Below are positions 47,189 through 56,784 of a DNA stretch of 64,000 nt, piece after piece. Both the position numbers and the translations under genes were made by a program. Below the pieces are notes generated by a model. The model did not search any database. It worked only from the letters and a program-made list of their open reading frames with translations, and was not told the origin of the DNA. The stretch comes from Lentisphaeria bacterium (GTDB lineage Bacteria > Verrucomicrobiota > Lentisphaeria > Oligosphaerales > Oligosphaeraceae). The stretch lies in the NCBI GenBank assembly GCA_016288215.1, contig JAEEYQ010000015.1, positions 1-64,000 of the forward strand. Reading direction: 5' to 3'. How positions within the stretch are numbered: the stretch's first letter is position 1; each line of letters begins with the position of its first letter.

Positions 47189-47854
47189 ATGGCTGACATC
47201 TATGTGTTCATGGGCCCTCCGGGAGCCGGCAAAGGCTCCATGGGCGAGCTGTTCTGCGGCGAGACGGGCGTGGTCCATGTGTCCACGGGCGACTTGCTGC
47301 GGGCGGAGATGGCCGCGGGCAGCGAGCTGGGGATGCAGGTGAAGGAGCTGATTGCCAAAGGGCAGCTGGTCTCCGATGACATCGTGGCCGCCATGGTGGA
47401 GAAACGCCTGGGCCAGAAGGACATCCGTGAACACGGCTGTCTGCTGGACGGCTTTCCCCGCACCGTGCCGCAGGCCGAGGTCCTGGACGGCATCCTGTCC
47501 AAACTGGGCCATCGCATGGCGGCGGTCCTGCTGATCGAGGCGGACGAGGAGATGCTGGTCAAGCGCATGACCTCCCGCCGGATGTGCTCCAACAAGGACT
47601 GCGGCGCCATCTACAACATCCTCAGCCTCCCTCCGAAGACGGAGGGCATCTGCGACCGCTGCGGCCAGAAGCTTTATCAGCGGGCCGATGACAGCGAGGA
47701 GACGGCCCGAAACCGCATGACCGTCTATCAGAAGCAGACTGCGCCGCTCATCGACTTCTATTCCCGCAAGGGCCAGCTGGTCCGCACGGTCAGCGACGAC
47801 AGCGGCATCGACGCCTGCTATCAGCGGCTGCGCCGCGTTCTGCACATGGCATGA
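47189..47854 (+). CDS. adk: Adenylate kinase
   Basis: A 221-residue enzyme interconverting ATP and AMP with ADP. The P-loop is GPPGAGKGS (9-17), VHVSTGDLLRAEM gives the AMP site, and LDGFPRT follows (about 86-92). The lid carries four cysteines (CSNKDCG and CDRCG), so it is the zinc-binding long form of the enzyme. It begins 5 bp after rpoZ and map starts 14 bp after it, suggesting one transcript. Confidence 0.96.
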   Translation: MADIYVFMGPPGAGKGSMGELFCGETGVVHVSTGDLLRAEMAAGSELGMQVKELIAKGQLVSDDIVAAMVEKRLGQKDIREHGCLLDGFPRTVPQAEVLDGILSKLGHRMAAVLLIEADEEMLVKRMTSRRMCSNKDCGAIYNILSLPPKTEGICDRCGQKLYQRADDSEETARNRMTVYQKQTAPLIDFYSRKGQLVRTVSDDSGIDACYQRLRRVLHMA

Positions 47855-47867
47855 GGCGCGTGGACCT

Positions 47868-48644
47868 ATGGTAAGCGGAAAAATCAGATTGTACGAAGGC
47901 GCGGAGCTGGAGGGAGTTCGCGCGGCGGCCGCCGCCTCGGCGGAGGTGCTGGCGCGGCTTTGCGACGCCGTGGAGCCGGGCATGAGCACGCTGGACATGG
48001 ACCATTTGGCGGAGGCCTTCATCCATGACACCGGCGGCAAAAGCGCCTTTTTGGGCTATCACGGCTATCCGGGGCAGATTTGCATTTCCCTGAACAATGA
48101 GGTGGTCCATGGCATCGGCCGGGCGGACCGCATCATCCAGAAGGGAGATGTGGTCAGTCTGGACGTGGGCGTCACCGTGGGCGGCTACGTGGGGGACAAC
48201 GCCCGCACCGTCTGCGCGGGCGGTCAGCCGGAAGGGCAGGTGGCCGAGCTGCTGACCGTCACGCGGGATGCGCTCATGGCCGGCATCGACGCCGCCCGGG
48301 AGGGCAACACCATCAATGACATCGGCGGCGCCGTGGAGGATTTGGCGAAGAAGCACGGCTTTGGAGTGGTTCGCGATATGGTGGGACATGGCTGCGGCAA
48401 GGTGATGCACGAGCCGCCCGAAGTGCCCAATTACCGCATCCATGGCCATAGTCCGACCTTGAAGGCGGGAATGATCATCGCCATCGAGCCCATGATCAAC
48501 GTGGGAACTTGGCGGATTGTCTTCGACCGGGAGGATGGATGGACCGTCCGCACGGCGGATGGAAGCCTGTCTGCGCATTTTGAACATCAGATCCTCATAA
48601 CCAAGAACAACCCGGAGATTTTGACGTGGCCAAAGAGTGCATAA
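47868..48644 (+). CDS. map: Methionine aminopeptidase, type I
   Basis: A 258-residue enzyme that removes the initiator methionine. Metal ligands are visible in [19 protein letters not shown] (two Asp, about 96-113), [12 protein letters not shown] (His, about 172-183), IAIEPM (Glu, about 202-207) and EHQILIT (Glu, near the end). Length is typical of bacterial type Ia enzymes. infA overlaps its last 19 bp. Confidence 0.97.
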   Translation: MVSGKIRLYEGAELEGVRAAAAASAEVLARLCDAVEPGMSTLDMDHLAEAFIHDTGGKSAFLGYHGYPGQICISLNNEVVHGIGRADRIIQKGDVVSLDVGVTVGGYVGDNARTVCAGGQPEGQVAELLTVTRDALMAGIDAAREGNTINDIGGAVEDLAKKHGFGVVRDMVGHGCGKVMHEPPEVPNYRIHGHSPTLKAGMIIAIEPMINVGTWRIVFDREDGWTVRTADGSLSAHFEHQILITKNNPEILTWPKSA

Positions 48645-48841
48645 AAGCAGAAGGCGTTGTGAAGGAACTACTTCCGAATACGGAATTCCTTGTGACCCTG
48701 GAGAACGGATATGAAGTCCGCGCCCACATCAGCGGCAAGATGCGGCTTCATTTCATCCGCATTCTCCCCGGTGACCAGGTGACGGTGGAACTGTCCCCCT
48801 ATGACCTGAGCAAAGGCCGCATCTCCTATCGCAAAAAATAG
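48626..48841 (+). CDS. infA: Translation initiation factor IF-1
   Basis: A 71-residue S1/OB-fold protein that binds the A site of the 30S subunit. The start is a GTG at 48626 with GGAG eight bases upstream, inside the map gene. Sequence [39 protein letters not shown] and LSKGRISYR is standard for the family. Overlap with map indicates coupling. Confidence 0.97.
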   Translation: MAKECIKAEGVVKELLPNTEFLVTLENGYEVRAHISGKMRLHFIRILPGDQVTVELSPYDLSKGRISYRKK

Positions 48842-49030
48842 CGTCGCGGCGGGGCCTTTGGCGGGCTTCTCGCCGGTTGCGTTTCTTTTTCTCGGTTTGC
48901 GAATTGCAAATCGGGGAAAAGGATTTATATTTAGTCGATTGTTATTCTGCCGAAAGTGTGACGGTGTCATGTTTCTGGCCGCCGTTGCAAGAAGAAAATA
49001 GCCGGAAGGATCAGGCTGAAAGAGGTCAAC

Positions 49031-49144
49031 ATGAAAGTAAGAGCATCAGTCAAGCGTATGTGCAACAACTGCCGCATCGTGAAGCGCGGCGGGATTGTCC
49101 GGGTCATCTGCAAGAATGCCCGCCACAAGCAGCGTCAAGGTTGA
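49031..49144 (+). CDS. rpmJ: Ribosomal protein L36
   Basis: A 37-residue protein, [20 protein letters not shown] then [17 protein letters not shown]. Cys11, Cys14, Cys27 and His32 form the zinc site of the C+ type. It lies between infA and rpsM in the usual order. The preceding 190-bp gap is A/T-rich around 48915 and may hold a promoter. Confidence 0.95.
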   Translation: MKVRASVKRMCNNCRIVKRGGIVRVICKNARHKQRQG

Positions 49145-49232
49145 GCGACAACGAGATAGGAAACCATCACCATTAACAATAGACTGTCTCGGACCCCGTG
49201 TTCAGCAGTGAAGAAAGAGCCAGGAACAGAAC

Positions 49233-49634
49233 ATGCCCAGAATTCTCGGTATTGACATTCCCAACAACAAGCACGTGAATGTGTCCCTCACCTATTTGTA
49301 TGGCATTGGCCCTGCAAGTGCGGATGAGATTTGCCGTCGGGCCCAGATTGACCCGATGACCAAAGCCAGCGATTTGACGGAGGCGAACATCTCCGCCATT
49401 CTGCAGATTCTGCAGGACAGCTATACGGTTGAAGGCGATCTTCGCCGTCAGATTGCCCAGAACATCCGCCGTCTGACCGCCATCAACTCCTATCGTGGCA
49501 ACCGCCATCGCCGGAACCTGCCGGTTCACGGGCAGCGCACCCGCACCAACGCCCGCACGCGCAAGGGCGGCAAGAAGACGGTCGGCGCCATCCGCGACCG
49601 CAGCGAACGCAAGCAGGCGAACAGCGGCAAGTAG
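49233..49634 (+). CDS. rpsM: Ribosomal protein S13
   Basis: A 133-residue protein of the 30S head. MPRILGIDIPNNKHVNVSLT, YGIGPASADEICRRAQID and RTRTNARTRKGGKKTVG are family blocks, with a basic C-terminal tail. Slightly longer than E. coli S13 (118). It is followed by rpsK as in the alpha operon. Confidence 0.97.
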   Translation: MPRILGIDIPNNKHVNVSLTYLYGIGPASADEICRRAQIDPMTKASDLTEANISAILQILQDSYTVEGDLRRQIAQNIRRLTAINSYRGNRHRRNLPVHGQRTRTNARTRKGGKKTVGAIRDRSERKQANSGK

Positions 49635-49698
49635 GCCGTTGCGCCCCGTGGTCAACGTGAAGCAAAGCATATATAATATAGATTAGGAGAACTTCAGA

Positions 49699-50133
49699 AT
49701 GGCGGATGCAACCAATGAAGTGCAGGCGACGGAAAGCGCGCCTGCGGCCGAAGTGAAGAAGACGAAAATCAAGGGCGGTCGTCAGATCCTGTCTGGCATC
49801 GTCCATGTGGATTCCACATTCAACAACACCCGCGTGGCGATTTCCGACATGCAGGGGAATATCCTGTCCTGGTCCACAGGCGGCAAACTGGGCTACAAGG
49901 GCTCCCGCAAGAGCACGGCCTATGTGGCGCAGCTCATCGCCACGGATGCGGCGAAGAAGGCCATGGCGACCTACGGTCTCCGTGAGGTCGAGATTGAGAT
50001 CAAGGGGCCGGGCGCCGGCCGCGAATCCGCCGTCCGCGGCATTGCCGCCGCCGGTCTGGAGATCACCATGCTGAAGGATGTGACGCCTCTGCCGCACAAT
50101 GGCTGCCGTCCTCCGAAACGTCGTCGTGTGTAA
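49699..50133 (+). CDS. rpsK: Ribosomal protein S11
   Basis: A 144-residue protein of the platform of the 30S subunit. The core has [20 protein letters not shown] and [15 protein letters not shown], ending [18 protein letters not shown]. It carries about 15 extra N-terminal residues rich in Ala/Glu. AGGAG precedes the ATG. rpoA follows directly, without rpsD, which normally lies between. Confidence 0.97.
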   Translation: MADATNEVQATESAPAAEVKKTKIKGGRQILSGIVHVDSTFNNTRVAISDMQGNILSWSTGGKLGYKGSRKSTAYVAQLIATDAAKKAMATYGLREVEIEIKGPGAGRESAVRGIAAAGLEITMLKDVTPLPHNGCRPPKRRRV

Positions 50134-50212
50134 CGAGTGGTTGTGAGGGATTGGGGGCTTCGGCCACCCAAGGAGAGCAGAACATTCAGGACACAGATGA
50201 AGGAGAAAGATC

Positions 50213-51250
50213 ATGCCAGGCATTGAAGGTTTTGTACTGCCGGAGGCGCTGCAGGTTGATGAAAAGACCCGGACGCCCTTTTATGCCCGCTTCACCGCCG
50301 GTCCCTGGGAGAACGGCTTTGGGCATACCATCGGCAATGCTTTGCGTCGGGTTCTTCTGACGGCGATGGAAGGCGTCGCCGTCTCCAGCATACGCATTGA
50401 CGGCGTGGCGCACGAGTTCATGTCCATTGAGGGCGTCCTTGAGGATGTGACGGACATCGTGCTCAACATCAAGAAGTTGAAATTCGAATATAGCGGAACG
50501 GAGCTGCCCCATCGGATCGAGCTGGTCGCCGACCAGGCCGGCGAGGTGACGGGAGCCAACATCCGCGAAGACGGAGTGACGACGGTTCTGAATCCGGAGC
50601 AGGTGATCTGCACGTTGGACAAGGACCGCCCCTTCCGCATGGATCTGGAGATTGACCGCGGCCGCGGCTATCGTCCCTCTGAGAAGAACAAGCGGGATGA
50701 CCAGCCCATCGGCACCATTCCCGTGGATTGTCTCTTCAGCCCCATCGAGCGCGTCCGCTACGATGTGCAGGCCACCCGTGTCGGCGAGCACACGGACCAT
50801 GACAGCCTGGAGCTGGAAGTGTGGACCGACGGGCGGATCGACCCCGTGACGGCGGTGCATCTGTCCGCAGACATTCTGCGGGAGCACCTTTTGGTCTTCT
50901 CCTCCAACAACGGCGAGTCCCTTGGCGTCGCCCCGCAGAACGGCGGCCTCTCCGACGAGGAGCGGGAGCTGGTGGACAAGCTGTGCACCAGCGTCAACGA
51001 CCTGGAGCTGTCTGTCCGGGCCGTGAATTGTCTGAATTCCGCGCAGATCCAGTTCCTTGGCGAATTGGTGGAGAAGTCGGAAAGCCAGATGCTGAAGTAC
51101 CGCAATTTCGGCAAGAAGTCCCTTCAGGAGATTCGCGCGAAGCTGTCTGAGATGGGCCTGAGTCTGGAAATGGTATTGTCGGATAACGTCAAAGAAGAAC
51201 TTGCACGCCTGTTGTCAGTGCAGCAGCCCGTGACCAAAACTGAGGAATAA
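50213..51250 (+). CDS. rpoA: RNA polymerase alpha subunit
   Basis: A 345-residue subunit that nucleates polymerase assembly and contacts promoters. The N-terminal domain has TAGPWENGFGHTIGNALRRV then LLTAMEGVAVSSIRIDGVAH and EHTDHDSLELEVWTDG. The C-terminal domain has LELSVRAVNCLNSAQIQFLG and YRNFGKKSLQEIRAKL, the helix-hairpin-helix that binds UP elements. AAGGAG lies upstream. rplQ follows after 5 bp. Confidence 0.97.
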   Translation: MPGIEGFVLPEALQVDEKTRTPFYARFTAGPWENGFGHTIGNALRRVLLTAMEGVAVSSIRIDGVAHEFMSIEGVLEDVTDIVLNIKKLKFEYSGTELPHRIELVADQAGEVTGANIREDGVTTVLNPEQVICTLDKDRPFRMDLEIDRGRGYRPSEKNKRDDQPIGTIPVDCLFSPIERVRYDVQATRVGEHTDHDSLELEVWTDGRIDPVTAVHLSADILREHLLVFSSNNGESLGVAPQNGGLSDEERELVDKLCTSVNDLELSVRAVNCLNSAQIQFLGELVEKSESQMLKYRNFGKKSLQEIRAKLSEMGLSLEMVLSDNVKEELARLLSVQQPVTKTEE

Positions 51251-51255
51251 GCCGG

Positions 51256-51687
51256 ATGAGACACCACGTTCATACCTTTAAAGTCGGCCGCAAGTCGGGG
51301 CATATTCGTTCCATGCTGGCCAATGCCGTTTGCAGCCTTGTGGAGCATCGTCGCATCACCACGACCTTGACGAAGGCGAAGGAAGTCCGCCGCTATGCGG
51401 AGAAGATGGTCACCTTGGGCAAGGCTGGCACACTTCATGCCCGCCGTCAGGCCATCGCGTTCATGCATCAGGTTGACAAGGTGGCGATTCTGTTCAACGA
51501 GATCGCCCCTGGTTTCGAGAAGCGCAACGGCGGCTACACCCGCATGATGAAACTGGGGCCCCGGATCGGCGATGCCGCCGAAATGTGCATTCTGGAGTTT
51601 GTCGAAAACGATGAGACTGTGGAGGCCCGCAAGGCCGCAGCGGAGGCCCCGAAGGCCGACACTGCCACGGAGACGCCTCAGGCGTAG
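51256..51687 (+). CDS. rplQ: Ribosomal protein L17
   Basis: A 143-residue 50S protein. It opens MRHHVHTFKVGRKSGHIRSM and has LVEHRRITTTLTKAKEVRRY and GGYTRMMKLGPRIGDAAEM. The last 25 residues are an Ala/Glu/Pro-rich extension. It ends the operon, with a strong terminator 30 bp later. Confidence 0.97.
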   Translation: MRHHVHTFKVGRKSGHIRSMLANAVCSLVEHRRITTTLTKAKEVRRYAEKMVTLGKAGTLHARRQAIAFMHQVDKVAILFNEIAPGFEKRNGGYTRMMKLGPRIGDAAEMCILEFVENDETVEARKAAAEAPKADTATETPQA

Positions 51688-51713
51688 TTGGCGACGGTAA
51701 CCATCGTTTCATG

Positions 51714-51759
51714 AAAAGGCCGGTTCCGGCGCGTTGACTGCGCTGGAAACGGTCTTTTT
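51714..51759 (+). terminator. Terminator of the rpoA-rplQ operon
   Basis: AAAGGCCGGTTCCGGCGC pairs imperfectly with GCGCTGGAAACGGTCTTTTT around a short loop, followed by the T-run. Confidence 0.82.
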
Positions 51760-51802
51760 GTATAATCCCGATGGGGCGGTGGACGATCGCGGAGGATAAT
51801 TT

Positions 51803-51888
51803 GGAATTAGGAATTTAGTTAGCGGTTAGCAGTTAGAAGTTTTTCTAGAGCTTCTAGAGCTTCTAGTGCTTCTAGAGCTAGCTAGAGG
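51803..51888 (-). repeat. Composite CTAG/heptamer repeat, copy F
   Basis: Two GGAATTA-type units (51803-51816) and TTAGC-type heptamers are joined to a nonamer array: TTCTAGAGC, TTCTAGAGC, TTCTAGTGC, TTCTAGAGC (51843-51878), then TAGCTAGAGG. It ends 7 bp before the M16C start codon, so AGAGG at its end may serve as the ribosome binding site. Confidence 0.9.
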
Positions 51889-51895
51889 TAGTCAT

Positions 51896-54805
51896 ATGAA
51901 AAATGGCTTTGCGGAGATCGAATCGCGTGACATTCCGCATCTGCGCGTCCGTGCGCGGCGTTTTCGCCATGAATGCGGAATGGAGGTGCTCAGTCTGGAG
52001 AGCCCCGATGACGAGAACTGGTTCGGCATTGGCGTCCAGACCATGCCGGAGAATGATGAGGGAATCCCCCATATTCTTGAGCATGTGGTACTTGGCGGTT
52101 CGGAGCACTATCCGGTCAAGGACCCCTTCATGTCCATGGTGAAGTCCAGCGTGGCGGCATTCATCAACGCCATGACCTATCCGGACTTCACGGTCTATCC
52201 CGTGGCCAGCCCCAATCCCAAGGACTTCTTCAACCTGATGGAAGTCTATTGGGATGCGGTGTTTCACCCCAATCTGAGCCGTGAGAATTTCGAGCGGGAG
52301 GGATGGCATTTTGAATTGCAGAAGCGGGGGGACCTGTCCTCGCCACTTATCTACAATGGCATCGTGCTCAACGAGATGCGTGGCGCCGAAGAGGAGCTGG
52401 ACTCCATTGTGGACCGCGCCGTCGGCTGTTGCCTGCTGCCTGAGCTGCCCCGCCGCTGGAATTCCGGCGGCGACCCCGCCCATATTCCCAACTTGAGCTA
52501 TGAGGCCTTCGTGGAGTTCTATCGCCGCCACTATCACCCCTCCGTCGCCAAGCTTTTCTTCTATGGAAACGTCCCCACGGAGAAAAAACTGGCCTTTGTG
52601 GCGGAGCATCTGAAGGGGTGCCATGGTTTGGAGACGCCGGTGACGCTTCCCCCGCGGCCAAAGCAGACACGGTGGACCGCCCCCCGCAAGGTGACGTTGC
52701 CCTGCGCGGCGCGGCGTGGCGAAGAGGGGGGCAGGGCCGGAAACGCCAGCTGGATTGGCGCCTGCTTCCTGTTGGACGAATGGGACCCCGTTTTGGACTT
52801 GGCGTTCGAAATGATTGACTATCTGCTGTTTGGCAATGCGGCGTCGGTCATGCGAAAGGCGCTGCTGGAGTCCGGTCTGGGGGATGACATCGTGACCAGC
52901 GGCTACGATGATGAAAGCCCCGAGACGATTTTCCGTTTCGGGCTGACGGGCTGCAGTCCGGAGAATTTTCCCAAAATCGAGGCGTTGGTGCATGACATTC
53001 TTTCAGACGTGGTGACCCATGGCTTCGATGCCGCCCGTGTGCGCACCGCCTTCCGCCAGTTCAAATTGGAACAGCTGGAGATTGACGGCGAACATGGACT
53101 GAATCTGCTGGAGGACTGCATGGGCATCTGGCTCAGCGGCGGCGACCCGCTGCGCTGCGTGGACCGCCATGAGGCGATGCAGGAGCTGGAGCGACGCATG
53201 GCGGAGGAGCCGCATTATCTGGAGTCGGTGGTGCGGCGTTTCCTCTTTGAAAATCCCCATCGTCTTGTCATTGAGCTTGTTCCGGATGAGACGCTGGAGG
53301 AGAAGCGGGCCCAGGAGGAGGCTCGGCGGCTGGAGGCCATCAAGGCGGGCCTTGCCGCCGCGGACCTGCAGAGGATGGATGCGCGGGCGGCGGAATTGGG
53401 GCGGCTTCAAGATGAGCCGGACAGCCCGGAGGCTTTGGACACCCTGCCCAAACTGACCCGCCACGACTTGCTTGCGGAGCCACGCCGGCTTCCTGTGGAC
53501 CGGATTCCCTTGAACAACGGGATGACCCTGCTGTCAGGGCACACCTTCAGCAACGGCGTCGGCTATTTGAGTCTGGCCTTTCCTTTGGCGGACATTCCGC
53601 AAGCTCTGCTGCCGGATTTGCCTTTCGCCATGATGATGCTCCACAAGCTGGGGACTTCCTCCCATTCCTATGACACCTTTTCGGAGGCTTTGGCGGCGGC
53701 CGCCGCCGCTGTGCAGACCCAGGTGCGCATGGAATATCCGGGGTCGGGAGGCGAACTGCCCTCTGGGGCCTTGTTCCTGAACATGACGGCGTTGGAGGAG
53801 TCCTTTGGCGAGGCGTTGCGGCTGCTGGCGGAGCGGTGGCGTCAGACGGTTTTCACGGAGCGGGAGCGCTGTCAGGCGGTGCTGCGCCAGAAGTGGTTCC
53901 AGTTCAAGGAGGAACTGCAGGACAATGGCTCCGCCTTCGCCGCCATCGTCGCCCGCCAGGGGCTGGGCGGGCTGGCGGGCGTGGCCGCTGAATGGGACGG
54001 CTTGGCCTATGGACGGCGGCTCAAACGGCTGGCGCGGTGCTTCGGCACGGAATACGAGGGATTTGCGGATTCCATGGGACGCATGGCGGCTCTTTGCGGC
54101 AACCTGCGGCCGGTGGGCGCCTCCGTTGTGGGCAACGATGCCTTACTTCCTCTCGTTAAGGAATTTATGGAGAAGAATTTTCCCGGTGGCGAGAAGGACT
54201 GCGCCATGGATGTGCCGATGAAGGCGGATTCGTCCGCTCCTCGTCTGGATGCGCTGCGGATCAACGGCGACGTGGGCTTCTGCGCACGGGTCTTCCAGGC
54301 TCCCGCCTATGATGACGAATCCAATGCGGCCCTCAGCGTCTACTGCTGGCTGGTGAGCTGCGGATTCTTGTGGGACGAGGTTCGGGTCAAGGGCGGCGCC
54401 TACGGCGTGGGCTGCTCCTACAATCCTGCCTTGGGGCTGATGACGTTGAGTTCCTTCCGTGATCCGTCTCTCAAAAACACGCTGCAGGTGTTCGACCGTC
54501 TGGCGGAGAGGACATTCGACTGGACGCGGAAGGAAGTGGATTCGGCCATCGTGGCCTGCATGAAAGCGGAGGAACAGCAGGTCTGGCCAGGCATGGCATG
54601 CCGTCTGGCGCTGTGGCGGAGCCTGTTTGGATGGGACGACGAACGGCGGCGGGCCTATCGGCAGGCGTTCCTTTCCGTGACGCCGGAACATGTGCAGGTG
54701 GCGGGGCGGCGCTTTTGGGCGGCCGCCGCCGGAAAGGGCAACACCTGTCTGGTGGCCCCCGGCTCCCTGTGCCGCGGCCTTCACCCCAATTGGCTGAAAC
54801 TGTAA
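51896..54805 (+). CDS. M16C-family zinc metalloprotease (PreP/Cym1-like)
   Basis: A 969-residue protease. The start at ATG 51896 directly follows a CTAG repeat. The inverted zinc motif HILEH is at 59-63, with a downstream Glu in NEMRGAEEE (about 160). VKSSVAAFINAMTYPDFTVY then PVASPNPKDFFNL is typical of the M16C subgroup, which includes organellar presequence peptidase. The second half repeats the fold without the zinc site and includes KGGAYGVGCSYNPALG. No signal peptide is seen, so it probably degrades peptides in the cytoplasm. Confidence 0.92.
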   Translation: MKNGFAEIESRDIPHLRVRARRFRHECGMEVLSLESPDDENWFGIGVQTMPENDEGIPHILEHVVLGGSEHYPVKDPFMSMVKSSVAAFINAMTYPDFTVYPVASPNPKDFFNLMEVYWDAVFHPNLSRENFEREGWHFELQKRGDLSSPLIYNGIVLNEMRGAEEELDSIVDRAVGCCLLPELPRRWNSGGDPAHIPNLSYEAFVEFYRRHYHPSVAKLFFYGNVPTEKKLAFVAEHLKGCHGLETPVTLPPRPKQTRWTAPRKVTLPCAARRGEEGGRAGNASWIGACFLLDEWDPVLDLAFEMIDYLLFGNAASVMRKALLESGLGDDIVTSGYDDESPETIFRFGLTGCSPENFPKIEALVHDILSDVVTHGFDAARVRTAFRQFKLEQLEIDGEHGLNLLEDCMGIWLSGGDPLRCVDRHEAMQELERRMAEEPHYLESVVRRFLFENPHRLVIELVPDETLEEKRAQEEARRLEAIKAGLAAADLQRMDARAAELGRLQDEPDSPEALDTLPKLTRHDLLAEPRRLPVDRIPLNNGMTLLSGHTFSNGVGYLSLAFPLADIPQALLPDLPFAMMMLHKLGTSSHSYDTFSEALAAAAAAVQTQVRMEYPGSGGELPSGALFLNMTALEESFGEALRLLAERWRQTVFTERERCQAVLRQKWFQFKEELQDNGSAFAAIVARQGLGGLAGVAAEWDGLAYGRRLKRLARCFGTEYEGFADSMGRMAALCGNLRPVGASVVGNDALLPLVKEFMEKNFPGGEKDCAMDVPMKADSSAPRLDALRINGDVGFCARVFQAPAYDDESNAALSVYCWLVSCGFLWDEVRVKGGAYGVGCSYNPALGLMTLSSFRDPSLKNTLQVFDRLAERTFDWTRKEVDSAIVACMKAEEQQVWPGMACRLALWRSLFGWDDERRRAYRQAFLSVTPEHVQVAGRRFWAAAAGKGNTCLVAPGSLCRGLHPNWLKL

Positions 54806-54813
54806 AGGCGGCG

Positions 54814-55533
54814 ATGGAAGGCAGATATCTCATCGAAGGAAAAGAGAAGGCCACGCGAGTCGCCGAACTGCTTGGCGAAAATCCGCAATGGCAGCGGCTG
54901 GACGAGGCGGCAATTCCGTCGGAAATGACGAAGGGCGACTGGGTTGTGCTTTGCGGCGGCGCCGAGTTCAACGTGGCGTGGCATCGGGAGTGCATGCGCC
55001 GCAAATGCAGAGTGATTTGCGCTCCGACGGACGGTGATTGGCTGCCGTTGGGGCGGGAACTGGCCCGTGCCGTGGCGCGCCGCCGTCTGGCCAGCTGCGT
55101 TTTGGGCTCCTGGCGGCTGCGGCCGGCTCTGGCGGCGTTGCGGGAACTGGCGGATGGCGGCGCCTTGGGGACGCTTCAGTCCGCGGAATTGTCCTGTGCC
55201 CCCACGTTGGCCGATGACCCTCTTCAATGCCGTTTCGCGCAGGACGCAGTGTCGTTCATCAGTTATGAAAAACTTCATAAGTCATTGATTATAAATGATT
55301 TAGAAAATTTTGCTTCCATTCGGCTGGAGGGGGACTGCGGCATGGCGCTTCTGAACCTTTCCCAAAACGGCGTCGACACGTTGGAGCATCATGGGAACGC
55401 CCATCGCCGCTGTCAACGGACCTTTCCCATGGGCGACCCCTTGCTGGCAGAAGTAGCGCTTCTGGAAAGTCAGACTCCGGAGAAGGACGGTTGGCCGCTA
55501 TTGTGCAGCCTGCCCGGATTCTTCGAGCCATGA
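54814..55533 (+). CDS. Unknown protein, weakly like a Gfo/Idh-type oxidoreductase fragment
   Basis: A 239-residue protein beginning MEGRYLIEGKEKATRVAELL, 8 bp after the M16C gene; AAGGCGG gives a site. I do not recognise a family with confidence. VVLCGGAEFNVAWHRECMRR could be a Rossmann-like strand-helix, and ALAALRELADGGALGTLQSA resembles the 'iregalGelr' segment of Gfo/Idh/MocA proteins. A typical N-terminal GxGxxG is missing. A lower-GC patch lies near 55260-55320. It may be a diverged or partial member of that superfamily. Confidence 0.5.
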   Translation: MEGRYLIEGKEKATRVAELLGENPQWQRLDEAAIPSEMTKGDWVVLCGGAEFNVAWHRECMRRKCRVICAPTDGDWLPLGRELARAVARRRLASCVLGSWRLRPALAALRELADGGALGTLQSAELSCAPTLADDPLQCRFAQDAVSFISYEKLHKSLIINDLENFASIRLEGDCGMALLNLSQNGVDTLEHHGNAHRRCQRTFPMGDPLLAEVALLESQTPEKDGWPLLCSLPGFFEP

Positions 55534-55715
55534 GCGATTTCCATAAGTGTACACCCACTATGATTCTCTGTCACTTTCGCCCTTTCCGCAGATTTAGCTG
55601 GAATTTTTCCATGAAAGTCAGTCAATGAGTTGCAAATCTTCTCTGTTGACTTATATTAGTAATTCCCGATCAAAAATGCATTTTCAATTGGAACTATATA
55701 GGCAGAGCTGTACAG

Positions 55716-56150
55716 ATGAAGACATTTTTACCAAAGGTTGATGAGATTGAGCGCAAATGGTATGTTGTGGACGCGACGGACCAGGTGTTGGGCCGTATGG
55801 CCGTCCAGATTGCCAATGTGCTGCGTGGCCGGAACAAGGCCAGCTATACGCCGCATTTGGACTGCGGGGACTTTGTCATTGTGATCAATGCGGAGAAGGT
55901 CGCCATGACCGGCCGCAAGAACACGGACAAGATCTATCAGGACTACTCTGGCTATATTGACGGTCTGAAGCGCCAGACCGCTGATGTGGTCCGCCAGAAG
56001 AATCCGACCCGTCTGGTTCGGGACGCCGTTTGGGGCATGATGCCCAAGGGCCGTCTGGGCCGTTCGCAGTACAAGAAGCTGAAGGTCTATGCGGGACCGG
56101 AGCATCCGCACGCCGCCCAGATGGCGGAGCCGATGGAGATCAAGAAGTAA
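55716..56150 (+). CDS. rplM: Ribosomal protein L13
   Basis: A 144-residue 50S protein. It opens MKTFLPKVDEIERKWYVVDA and contains VLGRMAVQIANVLRGRNKAS, CGDFVIVINAEKVAMTGRK and WGMMPKGRLGRSQYKKLKVY. Same length as E. coli L13 (142). rpsI follows by 38 bp, the standard pair. Confidence 0.97.
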   Translation: MKTFLPKVDEIERKWYVVDATDQVLGRMAVQIANVLRGRNKASYTPHLDCGDFVIVINAEKVAMTGRKNTDKIYQDYSGYIDGLKRQTADVVRQKNPTRLVRDAVWGMMPKGRLGRSQYKKLKVYAGPEHPHAAQMAEPMEIKK

Positions 56151-56188
56151 TACTCATATAGTGGATTGTTGATAAGGATAAAGGAAGC

Positions 56189-56587
56189 ATGACAGAGAAC
56201 ACTGAAATGATTCATGCCGTTGGCCGCCGCAAAAGCGCCAGCGCCCGTGTCCACATGAAACCGGGCACCGGCAAAATCACCGTGAACAAGCGGACATTTG
56301 AGGATTATTTCATCACGGCCGCCCAGCGTGGACTGGTTTGCCAGCCTTTGGTGATCACCGGGCTGACGGCGGACTTTGACATTGTGGCCACCATCGACGG
56401 CGGCGGTGTCATCGGCCAGGCCGGTGCCCTGCGCCACGGCATCGCCCGCGCCCTTGAAAAATACAAGGCCGAGCTTCGCCCTGTGCTGAAGGCCGCTGGC
56501 CTGCTGACCCGTGATTCCCGCGAGAAAGAGCGCAAGAAGCCCGGTCGGCCCGGAGCGCGCAAGCGTTTCCAGTTCTCGAAGCGCTAG
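56189..56587 (+). CDS. rpsI: Ribosomal protein S9
   Basis: A 132-residue 30S protein. AVGRRKSASARVHMKPGTGK and GGGVIGQAGALRHGIARALE are family blocks, and the tail KKPGRPGARKRFQFSKR ends in the basic residues that reach the P-site tRNA. AAAGGAAG precedes the ATG. A very strong terminator follows. Confidence 0.97.
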   Translation: MTENTEMIHAVGRRKSASARVHMKPGTGKITVNKRTFEDYFITAAQRGLVCQPLVITGLTADFDIVATIDGGGVIGQAGALRHGIARALEKYKAELRPVLKAAGLLTRDSREKERKKPGRPGARKRFQFSKR

Positions 56588-56620
56588 TCGCCTTACGCCT
56601 TCTGTTTTCCATGGCATACA

Positions 56621-56667
56621 ACGGATTCGGCAGCGGCCTGATGCAGGTTGCCGAATCCGTTTCTTTT
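56621..56667 (+). terminator. Terminator of rplM-rpsI
   Basis: ACGGATTCGGCA (56621-56632) pairs perfectly with TGCCGAATCCGT (56649-56660), followed by TTCTTTTT. Confidence 0.93.
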
Positions 56668-56784
56668 TCATTTTCCCTGTTGAAGATTGCGGGTTGCGGA
56701 TTACATTAGGGAGATGGCGGTTTTGTCGCCGTTGGGAAAATGAAGTGTAGCTTGTGTGAGTCACAAATTCATATGGAGAAACCC

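Noticed and set aside
49301-49316. Sigma54-like TGGCATTGGCCCTGCA
   Set aside because: It lies inside rpsM coding sequence and encodes conserved residues (YGIGPAS); taken as chance, and a reminder that single boxes are weak evidence.
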